Shown in pieces: positions 6,376-14,556 of a stretch of 15,895 bases of DNA. The notes under the pieces were generated by a model. The model was not told the origin of the DNA. It ran no database searches and worked only from the letters and a program-made list of their open reading frames with translations. The stretch comes from Methanobacteriota archaeon (GTDB lineage Archaea > Methanobacteriota > Methanobacteria > Methanobacteriales > Methanobacteriaceae). Where the stretch lies: contig JAEZRD010000105.1 of assembly GCA_023440975.1 (NCBI GenBank), positions 1 to 15,895 on the forward strand, read 5' to 3'. How positions within the stretch are numbered: position 1 is the stretch's first letter; each line of letters begins with the position of its first letter. The translations under genes were made by a program, and so were the position numbers.

Positions 6376-6902
6376 GCACATTACCTATAGAAAATACTTG
6401 GATAGTACTTGTTGACCTACTTTCAGATTTAAAAAAGAAAGGTCATGAAATTCCAAAATCAGTTCCATCTGACTTAAGTTTCATCAGATCTCAAATTGGA
6501 TTTTATAAAAGAGATATGAATGCTCCAGAAATGATGAAAGAATACATGGATGCTGAAATGAGTTTAACTTCAATTCAAGAAATGTTACTAAATATAGGTA
6601 ATCAAGAAGGACCAGATTATATTGAAAAATGGGAAACTGCACTTAAAAATGCAGGTAAAGGGGAAGTTGAACGTAAAATCCCTAAATTAGGTTCACATTT
6701 TGTTGTAAACACACCTCCAGGATTCTCATCAGGAAGAATAACTCTTAAAAAACCTATTGATGTGGAAAGAATTCAGGAAATTGCTGAATATGAAAATCTC
6801 ATAATTGAATTTGAAGATGATGTGACTATAATTCTCTTTGGAGATAAAGAGAATGTTCAACGAGGACTTCGTGAAATGGGTCCATTCTTCTCTGAAGAAT
6901 AA
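6372..6902 (+). CDS. Conserved archaeal protein, DUF2096-like
   Basis: This is a 176-residue soluble protein of unknown function. The N-terminal half (about 1-100) is helical and charged (IENTWIVLVDLLSDLKKKG, DMNAPEMMKEYMDAEMSL). The C-terminal half (about 110-176) is strand-rich with a conserved-looking VVNTPPGFSSGRITLKKPI and a final GDKENVQRGLREMG. The arrangement resembles the archaeal DUF2096 family, but this is recall-based. The start overlaps the stop of the upstream gene by four bases, and AAGGTCAT just before it can serve as a ribosome binding site. T8 at 6924-6931 follows the stop. Overlap with the DUF749-like gene suggests a common complex or pathway. Confidence 0.75.
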   Translation: MSTLPIENTWIVLVDLLSDLKKKGHEIPKSVPSDLSFIRSQIGFYKRDMNAPEMMKEYMDAEMSLTSIQEMLLNIGNQEGPDYIEKWETALKNAGKGEVERKIPKLGSHFVVNTPPGFSSGRITLKKPIDVERIQEIAEYENLIIEFEDDVTIILFGDKENVQRGLREMGPFFSEE

Positions 6903-6923
6903 AAAAATACGAATTTTACTTAT

Positions 6924-6957
6924 TTTTTTTATCATTTCACAAAAACACTTTTTTTAT
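6924..6957 (+). terminator. Oligo-T terminator after the DUF2096-like gene
   Basis: T8 (6924-6931) and T7 (6950-6956) follow the stop codon at 6902 without a strong hairpin, the usual archaeal pattern. Confidence 0.5.
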
Positions 6958-7053
6958 TATAAAACTTTTTTTCTATAAAATTTAAATATAAACTTTTTTA
7001 TTTAAGTTAGAATACAAATATTATCATATTTAAAAAAATTTTATGTGATAATA

Positions 7054-7740
7054 ATGAAAATTTTAACAATAAGCGATATTCATGGGAAAGCTAATCCCAA
7101 TTTAGAAAAATATTTAGAAAATAATGATATTGATTTAGTTCTTATTAGTGGAGATATTACTGATTTTGGGCCTTTGGATTTTGTTCCTGAATTTATTAAT
7201 AGTGTTGCAGCAACTGGTGTTGATGTGATTAGTATTCCTGGTAATTGTGATCCTACTGGGATTTGTAATGCAATAAATGATAGTGATAGTATTTGTATTC
7301 ATAATAATCTTGTTGCATATGATGATGTTATTTTATTTGGTTTTGGTGGAAGTAATCCAACACCTTTTGATACTCCTGGGGAATTTCAAGATCCAGATTT
7401 GTATGATGCTTTAAAAGAGTTGTTTGCTGAGTATGAATTTGTTGCTAATGAGGATGCTAATGTTCTTAAGATTTTACTTACTCATGCTCCTCCTTTTGAT
7501 ACTATGGTTGATGTGTTGCCTGATGGTAATCATGCGGGAAGTATTAGTTTACGTAAGATTATTGAAGAATTCAAACCTGACATAAATCTTTGTGGTCATA
7601 TACATGAAGCAATAGCTAAGGATGAAATTGGTGATACTATTGTTTTAAATCCAGGTCCTCTTGAAGAAAATCATGCAGTTCTTATTGAAGTTGCAGATAA
7701 CATGGACTTTACTGCAAATATTATTGACTTAACTGAATAA
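7054..7740 (+). CDS. Calcineurin-like metallophosphoesterase
   Basis: A 228-residue binuclear-metal phosphoesterase, substrate unknown. All five family blocks are intact: D8-x-H10-G, G33-D34-I-T-D, G63-N64-C-D66, T143-H144-A and G181-H182-I-H184. This supports a working enzyme of the DIHG/GNCD type, a group with phosphodiesterase or phosphatase members. Length fits the compact archaeal single-domain form. I prefer ATG 7054 (MKILTISDIHG) over an in-frame GTG at 7045, because the core begins directly there and TGTGATA at 7044-7050 looks like a ribosome binding site. The gene stands alone between T-rich spacers, and its T-ending codons resemble those of hsdS. Whether it relates to the neighbouring transporters cannot be told. 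Confidence 0.9.
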   Translation: MKILTISDIHGKANPNLEKYLENNDIDLVLISGDITDFGPLDFVPEFINSVAATGVDVISIPGNCDPTGICNAINDSDSICIHNNLVAYDDVILFGFGGSNPTPFDTPGEFQDPDLYDALKELFAEYEFVANEDANVLKILLTHAPPFDTMVDVLPDGNHAGSISLRKIIEEFKPDINLCGHIHEAIAKDEIGDTIVLNPGPLEENHAVLIEVADNMDFTANIIDLTE

Positions 7741-7858
7741 GCATATGATGAGATTGTAATAAAATTTTTTTTATTATAATTTTTTTTAAATAATATGTTT
7801 TGTATAAAAACAGTTTTGTAAGAAAACATTTAAATAAAAATATTATTGGAGAAGAAAA

Positions 7859-9262
7859 ATGGAATCAAATAAATCAATGCAAAAATATGTGATATTCGCA
7901 TGTGCACTAGGATCATTTCTAACAGCATTCTTATCTAACGCAACAGTAATCGCATCACCATCTATAGCATTACAATTCGGAATGAGCAACATCCAACAAA
8001 ACTGGATAGCAACAATATTCTTCATGGTAATAGCAGTAGTAAGTGTACCTGCAGGAAAACTCGCAGGAAAATACGGACTAAAAAAATCCCTGATTGTTGG
8101 AGTAGTAATATTCTTACTAGGATCAATTGGATGTGCATTTTCATTTAACACCGCAACAATACTGGGATTTAGAGCACTACAAGGAATTGGTGGAGGACTA
8201 TTAAATGTATGTGGAACAGCACTTGTAGTATCAGCACTACCTCCAAAAAAACGTGGAAAAGGAATAGGACTAACTGTAGCAGGAGTATACATAGGACTAT
8301 CACTAGCACCAGTAATTGGAGGAATATTAAACTACAACTTTGGATGGAGAAGTATATTCTACATAGTAATACCATTATTAATAATCTTACTTTACATAAT
8401 CCCAACAAGAATAACAGAAGAATGGAAAACAGGTGAAAACGAACCAATCGATATTCCTGGATCAATCTTATACAGTTTAGGAATAATGGGATTTGTTTAT
8501 GGTTTCACAATAATAAACACTTTAATTGGAGCAATACTCACAATAGTTGGATTTATAATATTAATAGGATTTGTAACATTTGAGTTACGTCAAAAATATC
8601 CTGTATTTGAAATGAGATTATTTAAAAATCATAAATTCTTATCTTCTAACATTGCAGCATTAATAAGTTATCTTGCAACATTTGTATTAACATTTGGAAT
8701 AAATTACCACTTACAATACATATTAGGAATGAACTCTCAATCTGCAGGAATGATATTAATAATAATGCCATTAATGATGGCAATACTTGCACCAAATGCT
8801 GGAAAACTCTCTGATAAAATTAACCCTCAAAAATTAGCAGCAATAGGTATGAGTCTTGTTACAATAGCAGTAATAATTTTAGTATTCCTTACAGAAACTA
8901 CACCTGTATATGTGATTGCATTTGCAATGTTCTTACAAGGGGTAGGTTATGGATTATTTAGCTCACCAAATACTAATAGTGTTATGAGTAGTGTTCCTAG
9001 AAATCAAACACCATCTGCATCATCTGCAGTAGCTACTATGCGTGTTGTAGGTCAAACACTTAGTAGTGGAATGTTAACTGTGATATTTGCTGTTATAATG
9101 GGTAGTGTTCCTATAATACCTAAATATTATGGATTATTATTGTATAGTAATAAGTTAGCATTTTCAATAAGTGCGGTTCTTTGTGTAATAGCTGTAATTA
9201 CTAGTCTTGTAGGTATGAAATCTAAGGATAAGTATAATACTGAAGAGGATTTAACTGTTTAA
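7859..9262 (+). CDS. MFS transporter 1, DHA2 (14-TM) drug-efflux type
   Basis: A 467-residue membrane protein with about 14 hydrophobic segments, the size and layout of DHA2 (EmrB/QacA-like) proton-driven exporters. Motif A after TM2 reads GKLAGKYGLKK, TM4 has FRALQGIGGG (the conserved Arg), and motif C in TM5 reads GLSLAPVIGG, the antiporter signature. A late conserved block SSPNTNSVMSSVP is followed by MRVVGQTLSSG. Substrate is unknown; multidrug or toxin export is a family-level inference. TM1 has no acidic residue where many DHA2 proteins have Asp. The start is fixed by GGAG (7848-7851) seven bases before ATG. First of five tandem paralogues. Codons shift from A-ending at the 5' end to T-ending at the 3' end. 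Confidence 0.92.
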   Translation: MESNKSMQKYVIFACALGSFLTAFLSNATVIASPSIALQFGMSNIQQNWIATIFFMVIAVVSVPAGKLAGKYGLKKSLIVGVVIFLLGSIGCAFSFNTATILGFRALQGIGGGLLNVCGTALVVSALPPKKRGKGIGLTVAGVYIGLSLAPVIGGILNYNFGWRSIFYIVIPLLIILLYIIPTRITEEWKTGENEPIDIPGSILYSLGIMGFVYGFTIINTLIGAILTIVGFIILIGFVTFELRQKYPVFEMRLFKNHKFLSSNIAALISYLATFVLTFGINYHLQYILGMNSQSAGMILIIMPLMMAILAPNAGKLSDKINPQKLAAIGMSLVTIAVIILVFLTETTPVYVIAFAMFLQGVGYGLFSSPNTNSVMSSVPRNQTPSASSAVATMRVVGQTLSSGMLTVIFAVIMGSVPIIPKYYGLLLYSNKLAFSISAVLCVIAVITSLVGMKSKDKYNTEEDLTV

Positions 9263-9273
9263 TCTTCTTCTAA

Positions 9274-9303
9274 TTTTTTACCTTTTTTTTATTTTTTTAT
9301 TTT
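9274..9303 (+). terminator. Oligo-T terminator between MFS1 and MFS2
   Basis: Runs of T6, T8 and T7 (9274-9279, 9283-9290, 9292-9298) follow the MFS1 stop codon, suggesting that MFS1 and MFS2 are separate transcripts. Confidence 0.5.
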
Positions 9304-9315
9304 GTTTAATCTTTA

Positions 9316-9331
9316 TCGAATATTTTATAAT
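9316..9331 (+). promoter_or_regulatory. Candidate BRE/TATA for MFS2, possibly leaderless
   Basis: CGAAT (9317-9321) followed by TTTTATAA (9323-9330) resembles a BRE-TATA pair. Its centre is about 31 bases upstream of ATG 9358, so transcription would begin within a few bases of the start codon. No ribosome binding site is present. Confidence 0.4.
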
Positions 9332-9357
9332 ATAATAATAATATAATTATTAATTAT

Positions 9358-10743
9358 ATGTTTAAAGATAAAAAATTTTCACTAGAAACTTATGTTTTAT
9401 TGTCTGTTTTACTTGGAAACTTTCTAGTAGCTTTTGTAAGTAATGTAGTTCCAATAGCATTACCACAAATAGCCACAACATACCATTTAAGCAATATATT
9501 GCAGAATTGGGTTTCTAATGCATTCTTATTATCTATAGCTGTTTTTAGTATACCATTTGGAAAATTATGTGACCGTTATGGTCTTAGAAACACATTCCTA
9601 TTGTCATTAGTTATTTTCCTTTTAGGAGCTATAGGAACACCATTAGCCTCAAGCTCAGGAGCATTATTTACCTTCCGTGTTATTCAAGGTTTAGCCTCAG
9701 CAATAATAAATGTTAGTGCTATGGCTTTACTTATTGTTGCATCACCTAAGGATAAACGTGGAAAATATATTGGTTTAAATATTTCAGTAATTTATGTTGC
9801 AATCAGTCTTGCACCAGTTATTGGTGGAATATTAACATATAACCTTGGATGGCAAAGTATATTTTACTTATCAATACCATTTATCATTTTAAACCTTTGG
9901 TTAGTTAGTAAAATTGATAAAGAATGGATTACAGGTCGTGATGATAAATTCGATATTACAGGTTCAATACTTTACAGTATAGCAATAATATTGTTTATGT
10001 ATGGTTTCACATTCCTAAATCAAACAACTGGAATGATAATTACAATTGCAGGTATAATTTTACTTATAATATTTGGTGTTTATGAACTTAAAAATAATGA
10101 TCCTATATTTGAATTTAGACTTTTCAAGAATGTTAAGTTTTTAACAAGTAATTTTGCTTATTTTGTAAGTTTTCTTGCAACATTTGTAGTTACATTAATA
10201 CTTAATTATCATTTACAATACATTCTTGGATGGAATAGTCAAGAAGCAGGTTTATTCCTTATTATAACTCCTGTTGTAATTGCACTTATTGGTTCAACTG
10301 CAGGTTACTTGGCTGATAAGGTTGAGCCTCAAAAATTAGCTACTGTAGGTATGGCTTGTGTGACAGCTGCACTTGTATTGTTTTCATTTATAGGTAAAAA
10401 CACTTCTTTGGTTTATATTGCTTGTGTGATGGTTTTACAGGGTATAGGTATTGGATTTTTCAGTAGTCCTAATATTACTACTATTATGAGTAGTGTTCCT
10501 CCTAGTGAGACTGGTATGGCATCTGCTTCAGTTTCTGCTATGCGGGTTATTGGTCAGACTATGAGTATTGGAATTTTAACTCTTATTTTTGCACTTGTTA
10601 TGGGTAATGTTTTAATTACTCCTAAAGTTTATTCTGGTTTGATACTTAGTTGTCATTATGCATTTGTGATTTCTGCAGTTTTATGTGTTCTTGCTTTTAT
10701 ATCTTGTATTATTGGTATTTTCTCTAAGTCTGAGTTGTATTAG
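9358..10743 (+). CDS. MFS transporter 2, DHA2 (14-TM) drug-efflux type
   Basis: A 461-residue paralogue of MFS1 with the same 14-segment layout. Motif A is GKLCDRYGLRN, TM4 has FRVIQGLASA, motif C is AISLAPVIGG, and the late block is SSPNITTIMSSVP with MRVIGQTMSIG. The TM1-TM2 linker SNILQNWV is shared with MFS3, 4 and 5, so it groups more closely with those than with MFS1 (SNIQQNWI). Substrate unknown. ATG 9358 follows purely A/T sequence with no Shine-Dalgarno motif, and a TATA-like element lies so close that the mRNA may be leaderless. It is followed by dense T-runs and then by the putative regulator gene. Confidence 0.92.
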   Translation: MFKDKKFSLETYVLLSVLLGNFLVAFVSNVVPIALPQIATTYHLSNILQNWVSNAFLLSIAVFSIPFGKLCDRYGLRNTFLLSLVIFLLGAIGTPLASSSGALFTFRVIQGLASAIINVSAMALLIVASPKDKRGKYIGLNISVIYVAISLAPVIGGILTYNLGWQSIFYLSIPFIILNLWLVSKIDKEWITGRDDKFDITGSILYSIAIILFMYGFTFLNQTTGMIITIAGIILLIIFGVYELKNNDPIFEFRLFKNVKFLTSNFAYFVSFLATFVVTLILNYHLQYILGWNSQEAGLFLIITPVVIALIGSTAGYLADKVEPQKLATVGMACVTAALVLFSFIGKNTSLVYIACVMVLQGIGIGFFSSPNITTIMSSVPPSETGMASASVSAMRVIGQTMSIGILTLIFALVMGNVLITPKVYSGLILSCHYAFVISAVLCVLAFISCIIGIFSKSELY

Positions 10744-10772
10744 TTTTATTTTTTTTTATTATTTTTTTTCTT
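10744..10772 (+). terminator. Oligo-T terminator after MFS2
   Basis: T9 (10749-10757) and T8 (10762-10769) directly follow the MFS2 stop codon, with no hairpin. They should separate MFS2 from the next gene. Confidence 0.5.
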
Positions 10773-10782
10773 CAATAATTTT

Positions 10783-10839
10783 TGTATACATTATCTTAGA
10801 ATGAATACATTTATATAGTATGTATACATAATTAGTATT
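10783..10839 (+). promoter_or_regulatory. Three tandem 19-bp operator-like repeats around a TATA box
   Basis: TGTATACAT (10783-10791), TGAATACAT (10802-10810) and TGTATACAT (10821-10829) start exactly 19 bases apart; similarity continues partly into the rest of each unit. The outer copies contain the perfect 8-bp palindrome TGTATACA. The second unit runs into the TATA box TTTATATAG (10810-10818), and the third lies between TATA and the expected transcription start near 10840. This is the place where an archaeal repressor would block transcription factors or polymerase. Confidence 0.6.
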
Positions 10840-10840
10840 T

Positions 10841-10874
10841 GTAAGACAAAAATTATTTTTAAAAAAAGTCTTAC
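10841..10874 (+). promoter_or_regulatory. GTAAGAC inverted repeat in the leader of the putative regulator gene
   Basis: GTAAGAC (10841-10847) and GTCTTAC (10868-10874) are perfectly complementary, 20 bases apart, with an A/T interior that can extend the pairing. It starts at about the expected transcription start, so it could fold as a 5' stem in the leader or act as a downstream operator. Confidence 0.4.
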
Positions 10875-10915
10875 TCACAAAAAAAAACAAACAATACAAA
10901 AAAAAGTGAATAAAA

Positions 10916-11488
10916 ATGTATAACAACAATTTCAACAAAAACACCACAGACCCATTTGGAAGAAACTTCGAAAATTTCAACTTCCCAAACGATTTCACAG
11001 GATTTAACAAACAAAATAAAAGACACAATCAACATGAAAATATAGGAAACTACACATACCAATTCCACAATAACGAAGATGAAAACCCATGGAAAAACTA
11101 CAATGGAGAAAATCCATTCCCATGGGAAGGAATGACACGTGAAGAAATGATAAACGAACGACTAAAATTCATGCAAAGAGCACAAAGTCAACAACACAGA
11201 CACAACCACCATAATCACGGTAAAAGTCGAAAAAACTTAGAACCATTAAGTATAAGAATAAAACCACATACAAAAAAATTCCTAAAAGAAGAATCACAAC
11301 TAAGTGCCCGTGAAATCCTAGAATTATACGAAGGAATCATCAAAGGCGAAGACTACTACATACAAACCCTTGAAGAAAACGAAAAAGACTTACAAAAAAA
11401 TTTAGCAAAAATACAATCCAAAATAGAAGAAGCTAAATATTTCAAAAAAAACCTAGAAGAAACATATGAAAAACAAGACAAACAATAA
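10916..11488 (+). CDS. Putative ribbon-helix-helix/coiled-coil protein inside the MFS array
   Basis: I do not recognise this 190-residue protein as a known family. Residues 1-70 are Asn/Phe/Pro-rich and probably disordered. A His cluster lies at 94-101 (H94, H96, H98, H99, H101), followed by basic residues. Residues 110-141 (PLSIRIKPHTKKFLKEESQ, then LSAREILELYEG) have the strand-helix-turn-helix pattern of ribbon-helix-helix DNA-binding proteins. Residues 144-188 are a charged coiled coil. There is no membrane segment. A DNA-binding regulator is the best inference; a structural or scaffold protein is the alternative. The start has only a weak GTGA (10906-10909) upstream. The coding strand is strikingly A+C-rich, unlike its neighbours. 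Operator-like 19-bp repeats surround its promoter, so autoregulation is plausible. Confidence 0.75.
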   Translation: MYNNNFNKNTTDPFGRNFENFNFPNDFTGFNKQNKRHNQHENIGNYTYQFHNNEDENPWKNYNGENPFPWEGMTREEMINERLKFMQRAQSQQHRHNHHNHGKSRKNLEPLSIRIKPHTKKFLKEESQLSAREILELYEGIIKGEDYYIQTLEENEKDLQKNLAKIQSKIEEAKYFKKNLEETYEKQDKQ

Positions 11489-11538
11489 AAAAAGAAACCT
11501 ACTAAAATTAATCTTTAAAAAATACTTCAATTTTTTAT

Positions 11539-11594
11539 ATGGGAAAAAAGTTTAAAAAAAAAATATTTTTCCCATTATTATTACTAATTTTTTT
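11539..11594 (+). terminator. Inverted repeat and T-run after the putative regulator gene
   Basis: ATGGGAAAAA (11539-11548) and TTTTTCCCAT (11566-11575) form a perfect 10-bp stem with a 17-base loop, and an oligo-T tract follows near 11588-11594. It is likely the terminator of the 190-residue gene. Confidence 0.5.
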
Positions 11595-11661
11595 ATATCC
11601 CTTTTAAATCTTAGAAATTATAAATATTAATATTAAATAATTAATACGGTTTGTAATTTCA

Positions 11662-13062
11662 ATGAGTAAAAAAACAATGGTATGGTATGTTGTATTTGTA
11701 ACAGCATTAGCACAATTTATAGCAGCATATACAGGAAATGTTACAGTTATAGCACTACCCCAAATAGCTAAAGTTTTTGGATTAAGCAATATCCTTCAAA
11801 ACTGGGTTGTAAACATATTCACACTAACAATAGCAATATTAAGTGTGCCATTTGGAAAAATCTGCAGTAAATATGGATTAAAAAGATCATTTCTTCTTGG
11901 AGAAATCGTATTTTTCATAGGAGCTATAGGAACAATTCTTTCAATTAATGCTCCAATGCTCTTTGCTTTCAGAATAATTCAAGGTGTAGGTTCTACAGCA
12001 ATATTCGTATCAAGTATTGCAATGATGGTGAGAGCAGTACCTGATAATGAACGTGGACGAGCTATTGGTATAAGTACAGGTTCAGTTTATCTAGGATTAT
12101 CATTTGCACCAGTTATAGGTGGAAGTTTAACTTATTATTTTGGTTGGGAAAGTATTTTCATAATTACATTACCAATAATATTTTTATGCATCCTTATTTT
12201 AAAATTCCAAGTTAATGATGAATGGAAAATGGGAGAAACAGATTCCATAGATATGAAAGGTATAATTTTATATGCAATTGGTATAATTTGTTTCATGTAT
12301 GGTTTCACAATACTTAATAAGTTAAATGGAGTAATTTTAACAGTTATTGGTTTAATTTTCCTTATTACTTTTGGATTATGGGAATTACGTACTAAGTATC
12401 CGATATTTGAGGTAAGGTTATTTAAAAATAGTAAGTTTTTATCTGCTAATATTGCTTCTATAATAAGTTATATTGCAATTTTTGCAATTTCAACAATTCT
12501 TAATTATCACTTCCAATATATTCGTGGTTGGAATGCTCAAATGACAGGTTTAATACTTGTAGCTACACCAATAATGCAAGCTATAGTTACACCACAATCA
12601 GGTAAACTATCTGATCGTATTGATCCTCAAATACTTTCAGCTACAGGTATGGGGCTTGTAACAATTTCATTGTTTATTTTAATATTTCTTACAAAAACTA
12701 CTCCATTATGGATTGTAATTGTAGCTATGGTTTTACAAGGTGTTGGTTATGGAATATTCTCCAGTCCTAATAATAACACTATTATGAGCAGTGTACCTGA
12801 AGAGGAAACTGGTATGGCTAGTGCTTCAGTAAGTACTATGAGAGTTATTGGTCAAACATTAAGTATGGGTATTTTAACTGTATTGTTTGCATTTATTATG
12901 GGTAGTGTTGTTATAACTCCTAATGTTTATGTGGAACTTGCAGTTAGTTGTCGTTATGCATTGATTATATCTACTATTCTAGGAGTAATTAGTGTTTTAG
13001 TTTCACTTGTAGGTTTAAAATCTGTTGCTAAATTAAACACGGATTTTTTTAGATTAAAATAA
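11662..13062 (+). CDS. MFS transporter 3, DHA2 (14-TM) drug-efflux type
   Basis: A 466-residue paralogue with intact signatures: motif A GKICSKYGLKR, TM4 FRIIQGVGST, motif C GLSFAPVIGG, and late block SSPNNNTIMSSVP followed by MRVIGQTLSMG (R394, Q398). The late region (ETGMASASVS, MRVIGQT, then ITP.VY) is especially close to MFS2, indicating recent duplication or gene conversion between them. Substrate unknown. TM1 lacks an acidic residue and has the Asn common to all five copies. No ribosome binding site precedes ATG 11662; a TATA-like AAATTATAAATA at about 11616-11626 would give a short leader. MFS4 begins 53 bases after its stop with no T-run between, so MFS3 probably heads an MFS3-MFS4-MFS5 operon. 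Confidence 0.92.
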   Translation: MSKKTMVWYVVFVTALAQFIAAYTGNVTVIALPQIAKVFGLSNILQNWVVNIFTLTIAILSVPFGKICSKYGLKRSFLLGEIVFFIGAIGTILSINAPMLFAFRIIQGVGSTAIFVSSIAMMVRAVPDNERGRAIGISTGSVYLGLSFAPVIGGSLTYYFGWESIFIITLPIIFLCILILKFQVNDEWKMGETDSIDMKGIILYAIGIICFMYGFTILNKLNGVILTVIGLIFLITFGLWELRTKYPIFEVRLFKNSKFLSANIASIISYIAIFAISTILNYHFQYIRGWNAQMTGLILVATPIMQAIVTPQSGKLSDRIDPQILSATGMGLVTISLFILIFLTKTTPLWIVIVAMVLQGVGYGIFSSPNNNTIMSSVPEEETGMASASVSTMRVIGQTLSMGILTVLFAFIMGSVVITPNVYVELAVSCRYALIISTILGVISVLVSLVGLKSVAKLNTDFFRLK

Positions 13063-13115
13063 ATAATTCATATTTTCTTTAAAAAATAATAATAAAAATA
13101 AAAGGGTTTTTAATT

Positions 13116-14507
13116 ATGGATGAAAACAGAAAAACAGGAATACTTGCACTAATTGCATCATGTCTTGGAGTATTCTATGGAACATATAGTGCTAATGTAG
13201 CTAGTGTTGCATTACCAAAAATTGCATTAACTTTCGGATTAAGTAACATCCTCCAAAATTGGGTGTCAATGTCATTTATATTAACAATGGCAATATTCAC
13301 AGTACCATTAGGTAAATTATGTGGAAAATATGGAGTGAAAAAAACATTTTTATATTCCTGTTTACTATTTCTAGTTGGAACCATAGGAACAGCATTATCT
13401 AACACTATACCCTTATTATATCTTTTCCGTGTTATAGCAGGAATTGGAGCAGCAGGATTAACAGTTGACACTCCACTTATAATATCTGAAGTAATATCAC
13501 CAAACAATCGTGGAAAAGCTTTTGGTATAAATTTATTCTTTGTATATTTGGGTATGTCCCTTGCACCATTCCTTGGTGGAGTTTTAACTACAGATTTTGG
13601 TTGGCAAAGCATTTTCTGGGTAATGGTTCCATTTATCATATTAAACATGATAGTCTTATTAATCATACCTGATGAATGGTATAAAGGTCGTGGAGATAGT
13701 TTTGATTGGAAAGGCTCAATTGTATTTGCACTTGGAATTATAATGTTTATCTATGGATTTTCAAATATCATAAGTCTTTATGGTTTAATATTTGCAATAA
13801 TAGGAATAATCCTTTTAGTTGGATTTGCAAAATTAGAATTAAACCTAGAACAACCAGTGTTTAAAATAGGATTATTCCATAATAAAAGATTTTTAAGCTC
13901 TAATTTAGCTAGTTTATTAAGTTATGTGGCTACATTTGCAGTTACAACAGTTCTTGCATATTATTTACAATATATTATGGGTTGGAGTGCTGCACAATCA
14001 GGATTCCTTCTTGTGATTTCACCTTTAATCATGGCATTATCCTCACCAATTTCAGGATACTTGTCTGATAAAGTGGATCCTCAAAAATTAACAACACTTG
14101 GAATGGGACTTGTAACAATTGGTTTATTTATACTAGTTTTCCTTACTAAAACCACACCAGTATACTTATTAATTATTTCATTATTATTCCAAGGTTTAGG
14201 TTATGGAATATTTGCATCACCAAACAATAATACTATAATGAGCAGTGTACCTGAAAATGACACTCCAATGGCTTCATCTGCACTTGCTACAATGTGTACA
14301 ATAGGTGAAACATTAAGTATGAGTGTTTTCACTGTAATTTTTGCAATTTTCATGGGTAATGTTGTAATTTCAGCATCTAACTTTTCTGGGCTTATTTTAA
14401 GTACTAAAGCTATATTTATCATTTTAACTGTGGTAAGTATTTTTGCGGCTTATGCTTCATATATTGGTGTTAAATCTCAAGATAAATTAACAACTAAATC
14501 AGAATAA
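13116..14507 (+). CDS. MFS transporter 4, DHA2 (14-TM) type with diverged late motif
   Basis: A 463-residue paralogue with about 14 hydrophobic segments. Motif A (GKLCGKYGVKK) and motif C (GMSLAPFLGG) are kept. TM4 has FRVIAGIGAAG, where the other copies have FR..QG, so the Gln is lost. In the late block, MRVIGQT of MFS3 becomes MCTIGET: Arg394 is replaced by Cys and Gln398 by Glu. These changes lie in segments expected to line the central cavity or the coupling path, so substrate or coupling may differ. A weak GGG (13104-13106) lies nine bases before ATG. It is 53 bases after MFS3 and 49 before MFS5, consistent with one operon. The T8 run at 14528-14535 before MFS5 may attenuate transcription. 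Confidence 0.92.
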   Translation: MDENRKTGILALIASCLGVFYGTYSANVASVALPKIALTFGLSNILQNWVSMSFILTMAIFTVPLGKLCGKYGVKKTFLYSCLLFLVGTIGTALSNTIPLLYLFRVIAGIGAAGLTVDTPLIISEVISPNNRGKAFGINLFFVYLGMSLAPFLGGVLTTDFGWQSIFWVMVPFIILNMIVLLIIPDEWYKGRGDSFDWKGSIVFALGIIMFIYGFSNIISLYGLIFAIIGIILLVGFAKLELNLEQPVFKIGLFHNKRFLSSNLASLLSYVATFAVTTVLAYYLQYIMGWSAAQSGFLLVISPLIMALSSPISGYLSDKVDPQKLTTLGMGLVTIGLFILVFLTKTTPVYLLIISLLFQGLGYGIFASPNNNTIMSSVPENDTPMASSALATMCTIGETLSMSVFTVIFAIFMGNVVISASNFSGLILSTKAIFIILTVVSIFAAYASYIGVKSQDKLTTKSE

Positions 14508-14556
14508 AATAATATTTGGTACTTACCTTTTTTTTGTGGGGAGGGTTTTCCAGTTT

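Noticed and set aside
8209..8436. Plus-strand and minus-strand open frames inside MFS1
   Set aside because: They overlap a clear membrane transporter frame and have no start signals; they are by-products of A/T codon bias.
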